A stretch of 13,553 nucleotides of DNA from assembly GCF_014799995.1 (NCBI RefSeq), contig NZ_JAAVGY010000011.1, positions 1 to 13,553 on the forward strand, in the 5' to 3' direction. The position numbers and the translations under genes were made by a program. The number at the start of each line of letters is the position of its first letter. The stretch's first letter is position 1. Under the pieces are notes generated by a model, which made no database searches, was not told the origin of the DNA, and saw only the letters and a list, made by a program, of their open reading frames with translations. The stretch is from Helicobacter sp. GTDB taxonomy: Bacteria; Campylobacterota; Campylobacteria; Campylobacterales; Helicobacteraceae. Below, in pieces: positions 1 through 8,059 of the stretch.

Positions 1-980
1 CCCCAGAGACCGGCCATCGGCTCTGTCTCCATCTCATGCTTGAAATCGCGCAACTGGTCGAGATAGGAGTATTCCGGTTTCCACTTCAAATCATGGAAAG
101 TACGGTCCATACAGAAAGCATTCTCAAGCGGATCCGGTTTCTCCGGACAATGGACCACCTCGGAAGGATTGTCCTTCGGGGAGAATACTTCTATTATGCC
201 CTTGATCTGGTCTTCAAGCGACACCTGCCATCCGTTACCCACATTGTAGCACCCCCCCGGCAGTTCGGAATCCACGCAATTGCGTACGAGGCGTACGAAA
301 TCCTTTATATACACCATCTCCTTCGCCTTCTTGCAGTTGCCCCATATCTCGATAGGCAGCGACTTGGAAGCCCGATCCATAAGCATACGGAAAGGCATCA
401 TCCGCCGTTTGAAATCCGCGTAATGATAAGCGTTGGGATGATATTGATAGATTGTGAAGAAGCGCAAGGCGAAGAAAGCTATGCCATATTCCGCACGATA
501 ATGCTCCATCAGATCCACAGCCGCATTCTTGGCGATGGTATAGATGGCATGGTCTCCCGTCAGAGGAAAATGTCTGGGAGCCTCGTCAGGAATTACGGAG
601 CCATTGTTATGATACTTGGCCATATCGCTCGGCGTCTGCGGAAAGATAATCTTCTCGCATCCCACCTTGTTCATCCAGTTCAGGACATTGAGCGTACCGA
701 TAGTGATGGACTCGAACAGTTCCACCGGGTCGAACGCGTATCGGCTCGGGAGCGAACTTGCAAAATGACATACGGCATCGAACTTCTCATCCGGAAGCAC
801 ATCGAAAGCCTCCGGTTTACGGATATCCACAGAGAAATATTTCATGCCGTGTTGTGCGAAGAAACCATGGTCGTCCTTACGGCCACCCACGGCCACGACA
901 TCATATCCCTCTTCCTTAAGATGCATCGCGATATATGCGCCCAGATTGCCTGTGGCTCCAAAAACTATGACTCGTTTCAT
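1..980 (-). CDS. NAD-dependent epimerase/dehydratase (extended SDR family), 3' end cut by window edge
   Basis: This is an extended short-chain dehydrogenase/reductase acting on nucleotide sugars in the cytoplasm, probably making or modifying a sugar donor for the polysaccharide. The start is ATG at 980-978 and the frame stays open to the left edge, giving about 326 visible codons, so the C-terminus is missing. Seen in the sequence: a Rossmann dinucleotide-binding motif GATGNLG at residues 8-14 right after the first beta strand (KRVIVF), an acidic residue in the second-strand region, and the catalytic YxxxK as YTIAK at residues 147-151. The normal family length is about 310-350 residues, so little is lost. 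The exact reaction (epimerase, dehydratase or reductase) cannot be read from these motifs. It is the last gene of the run, 36 bases after the putAbiC-like gene. A long open frame on the opposite strand is its shadow. Confidence 0.85.
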   Translation of the reverse strand, partial: MKRVIVFGATGNLGAYIAMHLKEEGYDVVAVGGRKDDHGFFAQHGMKYFSVDIRKPEAFDVLPDEKFDAVCHFASSLPSRYAFDPVELFESITIGTLNVLNWMNKVGCEKIIFPQTPSDMAKYHNNGSVIPDEAPRHFPLTGDHAIYTIAKNAAVDLMEHYRAEYGIAFFALRFFTIYQYHPNAYHYADFKRRMMPFRMLMDRASKSLPIEIWGNCKKAKEMVYIKDFVRLVRNCVDSELPGGCYNVGNGWQVSLEDQIKGIIEVFSPKDNPSEVVHCPEKPDPLENAFCMDRTFHDLKWKPEYSYLDQLRDFKHEMETEPMAGLW

Positions 981-1016
981 TTATATTCTAGTTTTAAGTA
1001 GTATCTTTTCACTTGG

Positions 1017-2393
1017 TCAGTCCCAATATGGGTGAGTAAGTATCAGCGGTTCCCCGTCCGGATTCCATGCCACTGCAGTGTGCGCTGTATAATTGTCATA
1101 CGCCAATAACGAGGAGACACTTTTGGGTTTCGAAATCCTTATATTGGGGTTAAGTATATTGAATGATGTGTCGCGGAACACACATCTGAGGAAATTCTTC
1201 AACATCCAATGAAACTCCTCTTCTTTGAAATCCACAAATCCCTTTAATTCCTTAAGCATGTTATGTCGCTTGGGATAAACCCTCAGTACAATCGAAATAA
1301 CCGACGGCACAGGATGAATAATCTGAATCTTATATCGGGTGGAATCATCGATGAAATAGGAGTTTCCGGTCAGGGAAATCCGTCCTTGAATAATATCTAT
1401 TATTTTTTCCGTAATCTGATAGAGAGCAATATTCAAGCCCTCGATCTTTTCCTGCGGGTCCCTTTTGAATCTTGATGTGAGCCATTTGAATTCAAGATGA
1501 TCGAAAATAGGAAGGTGTTTGGTCAGACGGTACATCACCACATATTCTGACATACGCGCTCCGATACGTGAGCTCGCATTATAATGGAGAAAGAAAAGCT
1601 CACCGCGAGTAAGCTGGGCCCTCATTATCTTTACATACCTCACCTTCTCCTTCTCCGGAATCTCTGATTGAAAGATAAAATCGAAGATACGGTACACTGT
1701 CCTGAAATATACCGACAATTCGATTGAGTATCTGTTGTAGATTGTTCCGAAGGCCCTGGAAGTATCCGACTTGGATGTGGAATATCTTTCCCTAATCTTT
1801 GAATCCTCCTTCATCTTGCGCATCAGAGCGGAAAAGAATTCTTTTCCCGTATATTCCTTTAAGGCAAGAGCGGAAGAAAAACTCGCATCGGAGTAAGAGA
1901 ATCCCGACATAGGGAGAGAAACGTGGAGATCATTCACACGTGAGTTGTAAAGCTCAAGCATCGAGAAGAAGAGATCGTTGAAACGCTGCATCTCGGCCAT
2001 GGCCTCCTGCCGAGCCTGGATTTCATTCTCAAAAGCTTCCTGAATTTGCCTGTTTTCATTGTCAATCCTTTCCTGCCGCTTTTGAAGACGAGCTGTCAGT
2101 TTAGTAGATTTCTTCATTTGAGCCTGTTGCTCGGTTATTGTCCACCACATGAAAAATATTGTGATAAACGTTAGTAACGGTCCGAACATACCGCCTACGA
2201 AATCTCCTAAATTACCCCATACCTCATTATCAACTACATATCCATCGTTATACCATCCAACTGTTCTTCCCCATAAGAAACAAATACAAACAATTACCAC
2301 TATTAATGAAATACCTATCAGGAATTTCACCGAATATTTAATCGGGGCATTCCTAATTTCAATGTATTTCCGTAGAAGTGTGTAGTTCTTCAT
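1017..2393 (-). CDS. Putative phage abortive-infection protein (putAbiC/AbiC-like), membrane-anchored
   Basis: A 458-residue protein resembling the putAbiC family (putative phage abortive infection), known from memory of the family and not from a search. Layout seen: a first membrane segment at about residues 23-42; a loop ending in WGNLGDFVGGMFGP (59-72), which looks like the conserved family box; a second membrane segment at about 67-86; a Gln/Glu/Lys-rich stretch at about 88-138 that should form a coiled coil; then FNDLFFSMLELYNSRVNDL (138-156) and a cytoplasmic C-terminal domain with the family-like block EKVRYVKIMRAQLTRGELFF in its middle. Nothing in it resembles a sugar enzyme. If the family label holds, it would stop phage growth by sensing infection at the inner membrane; the mechanism is unknown. 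It lies between a polymerase remnant and the epimerase gene, so it is likely cargo carried within the polysaccharide locus. Base composition is intermediate between the GC-rich and AT-rich blocks. Confidence 0.7.
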   Translation of the reverse strand: MKNYTLLRKYIEIRNAPIKYSVKFLIGISLIVVIVCICFLWGRTVGWYNDGYVVDNEVWGNLGDFVGGMFGPLLTFITIFFMWWTITEQQAQMKKSTKLTARLQKRQERIDNENRQIQEAFENEIQARQEAMAEMQRFNDLFFSMLELYNSRVNDLHVSLPMSGFSYSDASFSSALALKEYTGKEFFSALMRKMKEDSKIRERYSTSKSDTSRAFGTIYNRYSIELSVYFRTVYRIFDFIFQSEIPEKEKVRYVKIMRAQLTRGELFFLHYNASSRIGARMSEYVVMYRLTKHLPIFDHLEFKWLTSRFKRDPQEKIEGLNIALYQITEKIIDIIQGRISLTGNSYFIDDSTRYKIQIIHPVPSVISIVLRVYPKRHNMLKELKGFVDFKEEEFHWMLKNFLRCVFRDTSFNILNPNIRISKPKSVSSLLAYDNYTAHTAVAWNPDGEPLILTHPYWD

Positions 2394-2415
2394 AAATGAA
2401 GATTAGCTATACCCC

Positions 2416-2598
2416 TTAATTATATCTTATGAAATCCCTGAAATCCATCAGCACAGTAAAGGCCAATTGACCTAACACTACCAAATTCAGTTTGTCAAAT
2501 TGGCGCGTGGTGAAACCCTTGTCGAAGAAAGGGTAGACCAACACAATCGGAAGCATCAGCCATGAGAGATAGGCAATGCGATTGGTACAACTCGAATA
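2416..2598 (-). pseudogene. 3' remnant of an EpsG-type polysaccharide polymerase gene
   Basis: Reading the minus strand from 2598 gives 60 codons and a TAA stop, starting YSSCTNRIAYLSWLM. They match the last part of EpsG copy 1 (its residues 308-359) at 50 of 52 positions, then diverge in the final eight codons. There is no start codon for this piece, and an in-frame TAA lies just upstream (about 2608-2606), next to degraded similarity that appears shifted by one base. The rest of the gene (about 300 codons) is gone. Over 156 bases there are 21 base differences from copy 1; 18 differing codons are synonymous and 2 change the amino acid. The ancestor was therefore a functional, separately evolving gene. 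It fills most of the gap between the GT4 gene and the putAbiC-like gene, and is best read as a scar from exchange of the upstream module. Confidence 0.9.
2443..2598 (-). repeat. Direct repeat, copy A (polymerase 3' end)
   Basis: These 156 bases align without gaps to 3827-3982 in the same orientation, with 135 of 156 bases identical by hand count. The pair flanks the GT4 gene. The copy lies in the polymerase remnant. Confidence 0.9.
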
Positions 2599-2629
2599 CC
2601 TTTACAAGAAGCAAAAATAGAATGGATAA

Positions 2630-3775
2630 TTATCTGAGTTTAGGCAATATCTCCTTGTAGAAATTTTTGAGGCATTGGCGCACGTAGCCTTGCTCGTAGC
2701 GGGAGGCGATGAGGGCACGGGCTTCCCCGGCCATGGATTTTATCATCTCGGGGTTCTCCGTGAAGCGTTTCATGGCCCGATACAGCGCCTCTGTGTCTTT
2801 CGAGGGGATGATGGTGCCGTTCTTGCCATCTATGATTATCTCGTTGGCTCCGTTGATGTCGGTCACGATCTGCGGCAGACCCATAGCGCCGGCCTCTATC
2901 ACCACATTCGGAAATCCCTCGCGGTAGCTCGCGAGAACCGCGCAATCCGATGCCGCGAGCCATGGCCGCACGTCCCTCTGCACACCGACAGCCTGAATAG
3001 CGGGATTGTTCTCTATCTCTTTCTGTGTTTCCGGTTTGATAGGATCCAGATCCGGTTCGTATGCCCCCACGAGAATAAGGCGTGTGGCCGGATTCTCCTT
3101 ATTGAGACGCGAGAACGCGGCTACCATCTCGTTTATACCCTTGTCGCCGACAAGCCGACCGATCGAGATGAAAGTGAATACCGAAGGGTCCTTGATCTCC
3201 TCAGCTTTGGCCATCACCTCCTCCGAGCGGGAGAACCGCTCCAGGTCGATACCGCGACAATTACCGTATCCGAGCACCTTTATCGGTTTCTTTGTAATAC
3301 CGTTGTCGAGCAAATCCCGTTTCACACCTTCTCCCTCCGGGATGACATGGGTGGCGCAAGCACACGTAAGCCAATCCGTAGCCATCAGTATGCGTCGTTT
3401 CAACCCTATGGAGGTCGGGAACACCAATCCTGTGAAAGTATGCACTCTGACAGGTACTCCCGCCAACTTACCAGCCATCATGCAGATAAGTCCCGCCTTC
3501 GGTGTCATGGAATGAACCATATCCGGTTTCTCCTTACGAAGCACCCTGGTCATCCGCCACAGCGACTTCAAATCCTTCAATGGGGAGATATGCCTCTCCA
3601 TCTCCACGGTGACGACCCTTCCGCCGGCCTCCGAGACACGCGACAGCTCCGGCCCGTCAGACGATACGGCCACCACCTCGCAACCCAACTCCCGCAGCTC
3701 CGGTATCAAACCCGTGAAGAATCCGACCGAGCGAGACACAGTAACTCCTCGTATGATCTTTATATGTTTATTCAT
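2630..3775 (-). CDS. Glycosyltransferase family 4 (GT-B fold)
   Basis: A 381-residue cytoplasmic glycosyltransferase that would add a sugar from a nucleotide donor to the lipid-linked repeat unit. Seen: an N-terminal GT4-type domain beginning IKIIRGVTVSRSVGFF with conserved stretches HSMTPKAGLI (88-97) and HTFTGLVFP (112-120), resembling CapM/PglA-like enzymes; a donor-domain entry SIGRLVGDKG (204-213), whose Arg207 and Lys212 are the usual phosphate-binding pair; and the GT4 E-x7-E motif at Glu286-Glu294 (EGFPNVVIE). Length is normal for the family and no key residue is missing. Donor and acceptor sugars cannot be told. It starts 27 bases after EpsG copy 1 and shares its high GC content, so the two probably moved together. 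It lies between EpsG copy 1 and the polymerase remnant, which form direct repeats around it. The long plus-strand frame opposite is a shadow. Confidence 0.92.
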   Translation of the reverse strand: MNKHIKIIRGVTVSRSVGFFTGLIPELRELGCEVVAVSSDGPELSRVSEAGGRVVTVEMERHISPLKDLKSLWRMTRVLRKEKPDMVHSMTPKAGLICMMAGKLAGVPVRVHTFTGLVFPTSIGLKRRILMATDWLTCACATHVIPEGEGVKRDLLDNGITKKPIKVLGYGNCRGIDLERFSRSEEVMAKAEEIKDPSVFTFISIGRLVGDKGINEMVAAFSRLNKENPATRLILVGAYEPDLDPIKPETQKEIENNPAIQAVGVQRDVRPWLAASDCAVLASYREGFPNVVIEAGAMGLPQIVTDINGANEIIIDGKNGTIIPSKDTEALYRAMKRFTENPEMIKSMAGEARALIASRYEQGYVRQCLKNFYKEILPKLR

Positions 3776-3802
3776 TGGAAATTAAATCTTTTGAACAGGC
3801 GT

Positions 3803-4903
3803 TTATGTACGGAATAGGCTACGGCAATCCATCAGCACCGTAAAGGCTAACTGGCCGAGCACAACCAAATTCAACTTGTCAAACTGGCGTGTGATGAATC
3901 CCTTATCGAAGAAAGGATAAACCAACACAATCGGAAGCATCAGCCATGATAGATAGGCAATTCGGTTGGTACAGCTCGCATACATCACAAGCAACCACAC
4001 CGAATTGATACCCATGTAGGTGCTGAGAAGGAAATCGTATGTGCATGACTTATAGCCTCTGTAAATCTTTAGATGCAATCCGAGAAGAATCGGAGCAGCA
4101 CTGTATAGTATGAAATCCGGTCGGAAACCGGTGTCATATCCGTTTTTCCAGTTGGTGAGATACTTCACCCCTTGCTCATCCGTGTAATCCACCAAGAAAT
4201 GCTGGATCTCCTGCAATCCGAACACTGAGAAGACCACACATAGCACCCACACCACGAAAAAGAACTTGGGGCGATGAAAGAACCGGCAGACCACGAACAC
4301 GCATCCCGGCATTACCATGGAATGATGCCATCCGAACGACAGTACGAGGCAAGGAATCCATATCCACCATTTCCTCCAATAAGCCAAAGCGCAGAGAAAA
4401 GCGGCTGCCGCCGCTCCGGCCTTAAAACCGTTGACGCAATAGGCATAAGTGGAGAACGCCCCCAGATAAATCACGAAAGCATAGAAACAATCCCTCGGGA
4501 ACAGCTTCCTGCAAGCCACGGCTATAAAGATGAAATAGAAAGCGCTGATGGTGAAATAGAGCGACTTCATACCCCACTCATAGCAGATCACCACATGCAG
4601 CAGATTGTCATAAAGCACATTCGTGCGATACCATCTGAAACAGAACTCCCCCCCCTTGAACTCCTCATAGACCCTCACATAATGCATCGAGTCGCCGAAA
4701 TCCGGCGTGAGCGGTCTGAATCCCAAAAAGATCGCGAGCAACGCCACAGTCACCATCAACTGCCACGACTGCATCCGAAGGTCCGTCCGATACCTCAGCC
4801 TCTCCCCCTCCACGGCATACTCCCGGATAAGGTAGCCCGTAAGCATCACCACGATCAAGAGATAGGCCGAGTGGTAATATTGGGGTGGGAGAATTGAAGG
4901 CAT
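3803..4903 (-). CDS. EpsG-type polysaccharide polymerase, copy 1 (Wzy-like)
   Basis: A 366-residue polytopic inner-membrane protein of the EpsG family, thought to polymerise repeat units at the periplasmic face as Wzy proteins do. Seen: about nine or more hydrophobic segments; GFRP at 61-64 followed by acidic residues in the first large loop (Asp68, Asp71); NGFKAGAAAAAFLCAL (158-173); FGWHHSMVMP (190-199); and TNRIAYLSWLM (312-322). The same blocks occur in copy 2 (11809-12900), so the two are clear paralogs of nearly equal length, though divergent overall. The start at 4903 is the first ATG and lies 33 bases after the BCCT gene. The gene is GC-rich, unlike the lic genes just upstream, so the junction at about 4904-4936 looks like a recombination boundary. 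Its last 60 codons are closely matched by the remnant at 2416-2598. Linkage specificity cannot be predicted. Confidence 0.9.
   Translation of the reverse strand: MPSILPPQYYHSAYLLIVVMLTGYLIREYAVEGERLRYRTDLRMQSWQLMVTVALLAIFLGFRPLTPDFGDSMHYVRVYEEFKGGEFCFRWYRTNVLYDNLLHVVICYEWGMKSLYFTISAFYFIFIAVACRKLFPRDCFYAFVIYLGAFSTYAYCVNGFKAGAAAAAFLCALAYWRKWWIWIPCLVLSFGWHHSMVMPGCVFVVCRFFHRPKFFFVVWVLCVVFSVFGLQEIQHFLVDYTDEQGVKYLTNWKNGYDTGFRPDFILYSAAPILLGLHLKIYRGYKSCTYDFLLSTYMGINSVWLLVMYASCTNRIAYLSWLMLPIVLVYPFFDKGFITRQFDKLNLVVLGQLAFTVLMDCRSLFRT
3827..3982 (-). repeat. Direct repeat, copy B (inside EpsG copy 1)
   Basis: This is the intact-gene partner of the repeat at 2443-2598 and encodes residues 308-359 of EpsG copy 1. 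Differences between copies fall mostly at third codon positions. Confidence 0.9.
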
Positions 4904-4936
4904 TATATCAGCGGAGAATCTCTTGAGAATTAAATT

Positions 4937-6460
4937 TTATAAGCTGTCCCCTTTCTTTTTTAGGAAGTTGTTATAGTCTTTAAAAAAGCTCCAGACAATC
5001 ATTATCAAAAGAATTCCTATAGGAAAGGCGGCAATAATTGTTACCCCCTGTAGGCTATAGAGTGTATTTTCTGCGAAAAGTAGCCCAATCGGCAACAGTA
5101 TAAGCATTATACTCCAGAAGCCTCTAATTTTTTTTGAAGGCTCCTCATCAGGAGAGATTTGCTTATAACTATATGCGGAAGTAACATATGTAATACCGTC
5201 CAAAGTGGTACTGTAAAATGCTATCATGGTGATTACCAATAGAAGTAATGCCAAGGAAGGGAGAGGGAGGGTGTCAAAAATCATAAGGATTCCATCATAC
5301 ATCTCCCCACCCGCAGAAATGAATCCTATCACATCCACACCATGCTTTAGTTGCTGAGAAAGACCATATCCTCCCAATATAATAAATGACATATAAGTAC
5401 CTGCCAATCCCCACCCAAATGTTCCATAAACAACATTTCGCAGAGTACGTCCTTTTGAAATCAGAGCTATAAAGAATGGAGTGGCCACACACCAAACCAA
5501 CCAATATGCCCAATAATATACAGTCCAGTTTTGTGCGAAACCGTTTGCCCTAAGAGGATCCATATATGTCGAGAGTCCAACGAAATTTTGTACCATATTT
5601 CCAAGAGATTGGAATCCGTTTTCAAGAATATATTGTGTTTCACCACCCAAAAACATAAAATAGGCAAGAACTGCAAAGAACAGATAAGAACAGATTTGAG
5701 CCAATCTACTGATACCTTTGACACCGAAAAGAACAGTGACGGTATATATGAGACATATAAACATTAATACAAGTATTGTGACTGCAGTGGAAACTTCAAA
5801 ATTGAAAATCCTTCCTAATCCCTCTGTCAGTAATGGAGTAGCAAGAGAGAATGTGGTAGCCGTGGCACAAACAATAGCAAAAATTGCAACAATATCTATA
5901 ATCTTACCACATACCCCATCTACATATTTACCTAAAAGAGGGCGACACGCCTCAGAAAAACGCTGGCGCTCTCGCTTACGCACATGCATCATAAAAGCGA
6001 AACATACCGCCAAGATTACATAAAATCCCCATGCAAGCGGACCCCAGTGAAAAAGAGTAAATGTCTCAGCCCACATTTCCGTGCCTCCGAGATCTTGTAC
6101 GTGTTGTTCTCCCCCATATAATGCCCATTCGATTAATGAATAAAACATGATATCAGCCGCCATCGTGGAGGTGAATATCATTGTTCCCCATTTGAAATTA
6201 CTATATAACGGTTTATCAATATTTCCAAGACGCAGGTTGCCATACTTATTATTTATTGCCACATATAAAGCACAGACGACACTTCCCACGGCAAGAATCG
6301 GATAATACAGCCCGATTTTATTACCAAAGAAATCTCGTAGAGAGTCTACGGTATGTGTAGACTGTTCGGGGGCAATCATAAATATGCCCATCAAGGCAAT
6401 TACGATTACGAAAGGAATAAGCATCGTCACCCAATCGATAGATTTTGATTTTAGATTCAT
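4937..6460 (-). CDS. BCCT-family transporter, probably for choline
   Basis: A 507-residue inner-membrane carrier of the betaine/carnitine/choline transporter family. Seen: about twelve hydrophobic segments and the diagnostic block WTVYYWAYWLVW (312-323) followed by ISKGRT (334-339), which matches the Trp-rich substrate box and the loop after it in BetP-like proteins. One Trp of that box in BetP is Tyr here (WAYW). The earlier segment that carries a glycine-rich Na+-site motif in BetP reads TSTMAADIMFYSLIEW (97-112) here, closer to CaiT, the sodium-independent carnitine antiporter. Energy coupling may therefore differ from Na+ symport. Lying 15 bases after the choline-kinase fusion, it most likely supplies choline, replacing the LicB permease of the Haemophilus lic1 locus; betaine or carnitine cannot be excluded. 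It contains a run of eight A residues on the coding strand (5128-5135). Confidence 0.93.
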   Translation of the reverse strand: MNLKSKSIDWVTMLIPFVIVIALMGIFMIAPEQSTHTVDSLRDFFGNKIGLYYPILAVGSVVCALYVAINNKYGNLRLGNIDKPLYSNFKWGTMIFTSTMAADIMFYSLIEWALYGGEQHVQDLGGTEMWAETFTLFHWGPLAWGFYVILAVCFAFMMHVRKRERQRFSEACRPLLGKYVDGVCGKIIDIVAIFAIVCATATTFSLATPLLTEGLGRIFNFEVSTAVTILVLMFICLIYTVTVLFGVKGISRLAQICSYLFFAVLAYFMFLGGETQYILENGFQSLGNMVQNFVGLSTYMDPLRANGFAQNWTVYYWAYWLVWCVATPFFIALISKGRTLRNVVYGTFGWGLAGTYMSFIILGGYGLSQQLKHGVDVIGFISAGGEMYDGILMIFDTLPLPSLALLLLVITMIAFYSTTLDGITYVTSAYSYKQISPDEEPSKKIRGFWSIMLILLPIGLLFAENTLYSLQGVTIIAAFPIGILLIMIVWSFFKDYNNFLKKKGDSL

Positions 6461-6475
6461 TATCTTAAAATTTAA

Positions 6476-8059
6476 TTAAGTGAATTGTATTTTATTTATA
6501 TTGTCTTTTGCCCGAAGGAATCGATCATATCCGTATGTTCCGAAATCATCCCCTTTAGCCTCCTTGATTATAGTCCACTGAGACCAGAGATAATCCCAAA
6601 GAATCTGATAGCATAAAATTTTTTCTCGGGCGTTAGGGGGTATCATTCCATCAAAATAATTGTCAAGAAAATAATCCTCATTTTCCGTTTCAAACTGAGC
6701 TTCTAAAAACAAAGCGGCAACGTCAGCCATAGGATCATTCATGCCGGAATATTCCCAATCTATAAGATAAATTCTTCCATCAGACGCCTTGATGAAATTT
6801 TCATATAGTGCATCATTATGACATGGTTTCAACTCAACGCCGAGGGTATTGAGATGATATTCCAATTTCCTTACTTTAGACAATACCTCTTCCCATCCGG
6901 AATACATTTTCCCATTTACATTTTCGATAAGATTATTATATTTTTCTATTTCATTTAGAATATTGAATTCATTCTTTAAGCGAATATGAGAATTATGTAT
7001 CACTTTATATATATGCACTATCTTACGCATATTGTCATGGCGTTGAATCGTGGCTGCGTTCAGAGTCTCGGCATTTTCAATAAAATCTGCCACCTTTATT
7101 CCTGTTGTAGGATTAAAATATCTAATGGACGGATTTACCCCAAGACTACTTGCAGCAGAAGCATTAAATTCTTCATTCAATCTCTCCACCATTCCTTCAG
7201 AACCATTCCCGGGTACACGAAGTACATATTTTTTTTCATCTATCTGCACCTTAAAGTTTTTATTACTCATGCCACCGATTTGCTCAATTACAGCAGACTC
7301 GACATCACTCTCGGGGAAGATCGTACGGAGATAGCCTCTGAGATTTTCTTCATCGAAAGGATTTTCCTTTCGTTGTAGGGCTCTGTATATTTTATTTTTA
7401 AGAATTGAGAAATCAGCGTTGCAATCTACATCCCCCCAGATAACATTTTTAAAATGAATATAGGGCCTGTCCAAAGCATCAGTAACATCCATAAGAAGAT
7501 ATTCATAATTGAGATAAGGATTAGAGGATGTCTCCCATGCTACAATAATTTTTCTGAAAGTCTCTATACTTATACGTGTAATACCCATCATTTCCCCCTC
7601 GAAATTGCATACTCTATGTCGATCTTTTGTGATCTTTGTAACAAAGCCGTTCTTTGTCTCGACGAAGCATTCATCACCGGAGCCACTTTCTTCCGTCATG
7701 GAAATGCAATTACCATTCTTGACATCTCTCAAGTCTTGTATCACTTTATGTTCAAAAAAAGTGTCACCTTCAATAAGAATAAAATCCTCATCTACAATAT
7801 CCTTACAAAGAGCCAACGAACCCATAGAACCGGTAAATTCGTAATTCTCATTCCTGATGAGAATTACGTCATCGGCAGCATATTCATTAAATAAGTCAGC
7901 CTTGTATCCTATCACCAATATAATCTTCTTAAACCCATTACTCCTTAAAATCGTCAAAGTTCGTGAAAGAAGATTTATTCCTGGGGTAAAAGGTAACAAG
8001 GGATAAGGAACCTCAGAGTCCCGTTCTTTTCTTGCGGCAAGTATTACAGCGGTATTCAT
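6476..8059 (-). CDS. LicC-LicA-type fusion: nucleotidyltransferase-like domain plus choline kinase
   Basis: A 527-residue cytoplasmic protein with two domains. Residues 1 to about 225 are a nucleotidyltransferase fold: AVILAA at the start, GYKADLF (51-57), NENYEFTGSMGSLAL (70-84), EGDTFF (97-102) and WGDVD (208-212). The usual LAAGxGxRxxPLT...PK signature is altered here to LAARKERDSEVPYPLLPF, which lacks the glycines and the Lys, so cytidylyltransfer activity is doubtful. Residues from about 240 are a LicA-type choline/ethanolamine kinase: GGMSNKN (262-268), a Lys/Arg-containing N-lobe strand (KKYVLRV), the Brenner-type catalytic CHNDALYEN with His414, Asp416 and Asn421, and IDWEYSG with the metal-binding Asp434 and Glu436. 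A fused LicCA is known in Treponema denticola. The ATG overlaps the LicC stop by four bases (ATGA, 8056-8059), implying translational coupling. Eight coding-strand A residues at 7229-7236 lie in the kinase N-lobe. Confidence 0.9.
   Translation of the reverse strand: MNTAVILAARKERDSEVPYPLLPFTPGINLLSRTLTILRSNGFKKIILVIGYKADLFNEYAADDVILIRNENYEFTGSMGSLALCKDIVDEDFILIEGDTFFEHKVIQDLRDVKNGNCISMTEESGSGDECFVETKNGFVTKITKDRHRVCNFEGEMMGITRISIETFRKIIVAWETSSNPYLNYEYLLMDVTDALDRPYIHFKNVIWGDVDCNADFSILKNKIYRALQRKENPFDEENLRGYLRTIFPESDVESAVIEQIGGMSNKNFKVQIDEKKYVLRVPGNGSEGMVERLNEEFNASAASSLGVNPSIRYFNPTTGIKVADFIENAETLNAATIQRHDNMRKIVHIYKVIHNSHIRLKNEFNILNEIEKYNNLIENVNGKMYSGWEEVLSKVRKLEYHLNTLGVELKPCHNDALYENFIKASDGRIYLIDWEYSGMNDPMADVAALFLEAQFETENEDYFLDNYFDGMIPPNAREKILCYQILWDYLWSQWTIIKEAKGDDFGTYGYDRFLRAKDNINKIQFT

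Noticed and set aside
252..258. Seven-C run in the epimerase gene as a phase-variation tract
   Set aside because: Seven bases is short for a slippage switch and the frame is intact with family motifs upstream.
36..1001. Long plus-strand open frame (321 codons)
   Set aside because: It lies opposite the epimerase, which has clear Rossmann and YxxxK motifs; the plus-strand product shows no recognisable domain.
2675..3817. Long plus-strand open frame (380 codons)
   Set aside because: It is antisense to the GT4 gene with its full motif set; the product is rich in His and Arg with no family pattern, typical of a shadow in GC-rich DNA.
4274..4897. Plus-strand open frame opposite EpsG copy 1
   Set aside because: The product is highly charged with no domain, whereas the minus strand encodes a conserved membrane protein.
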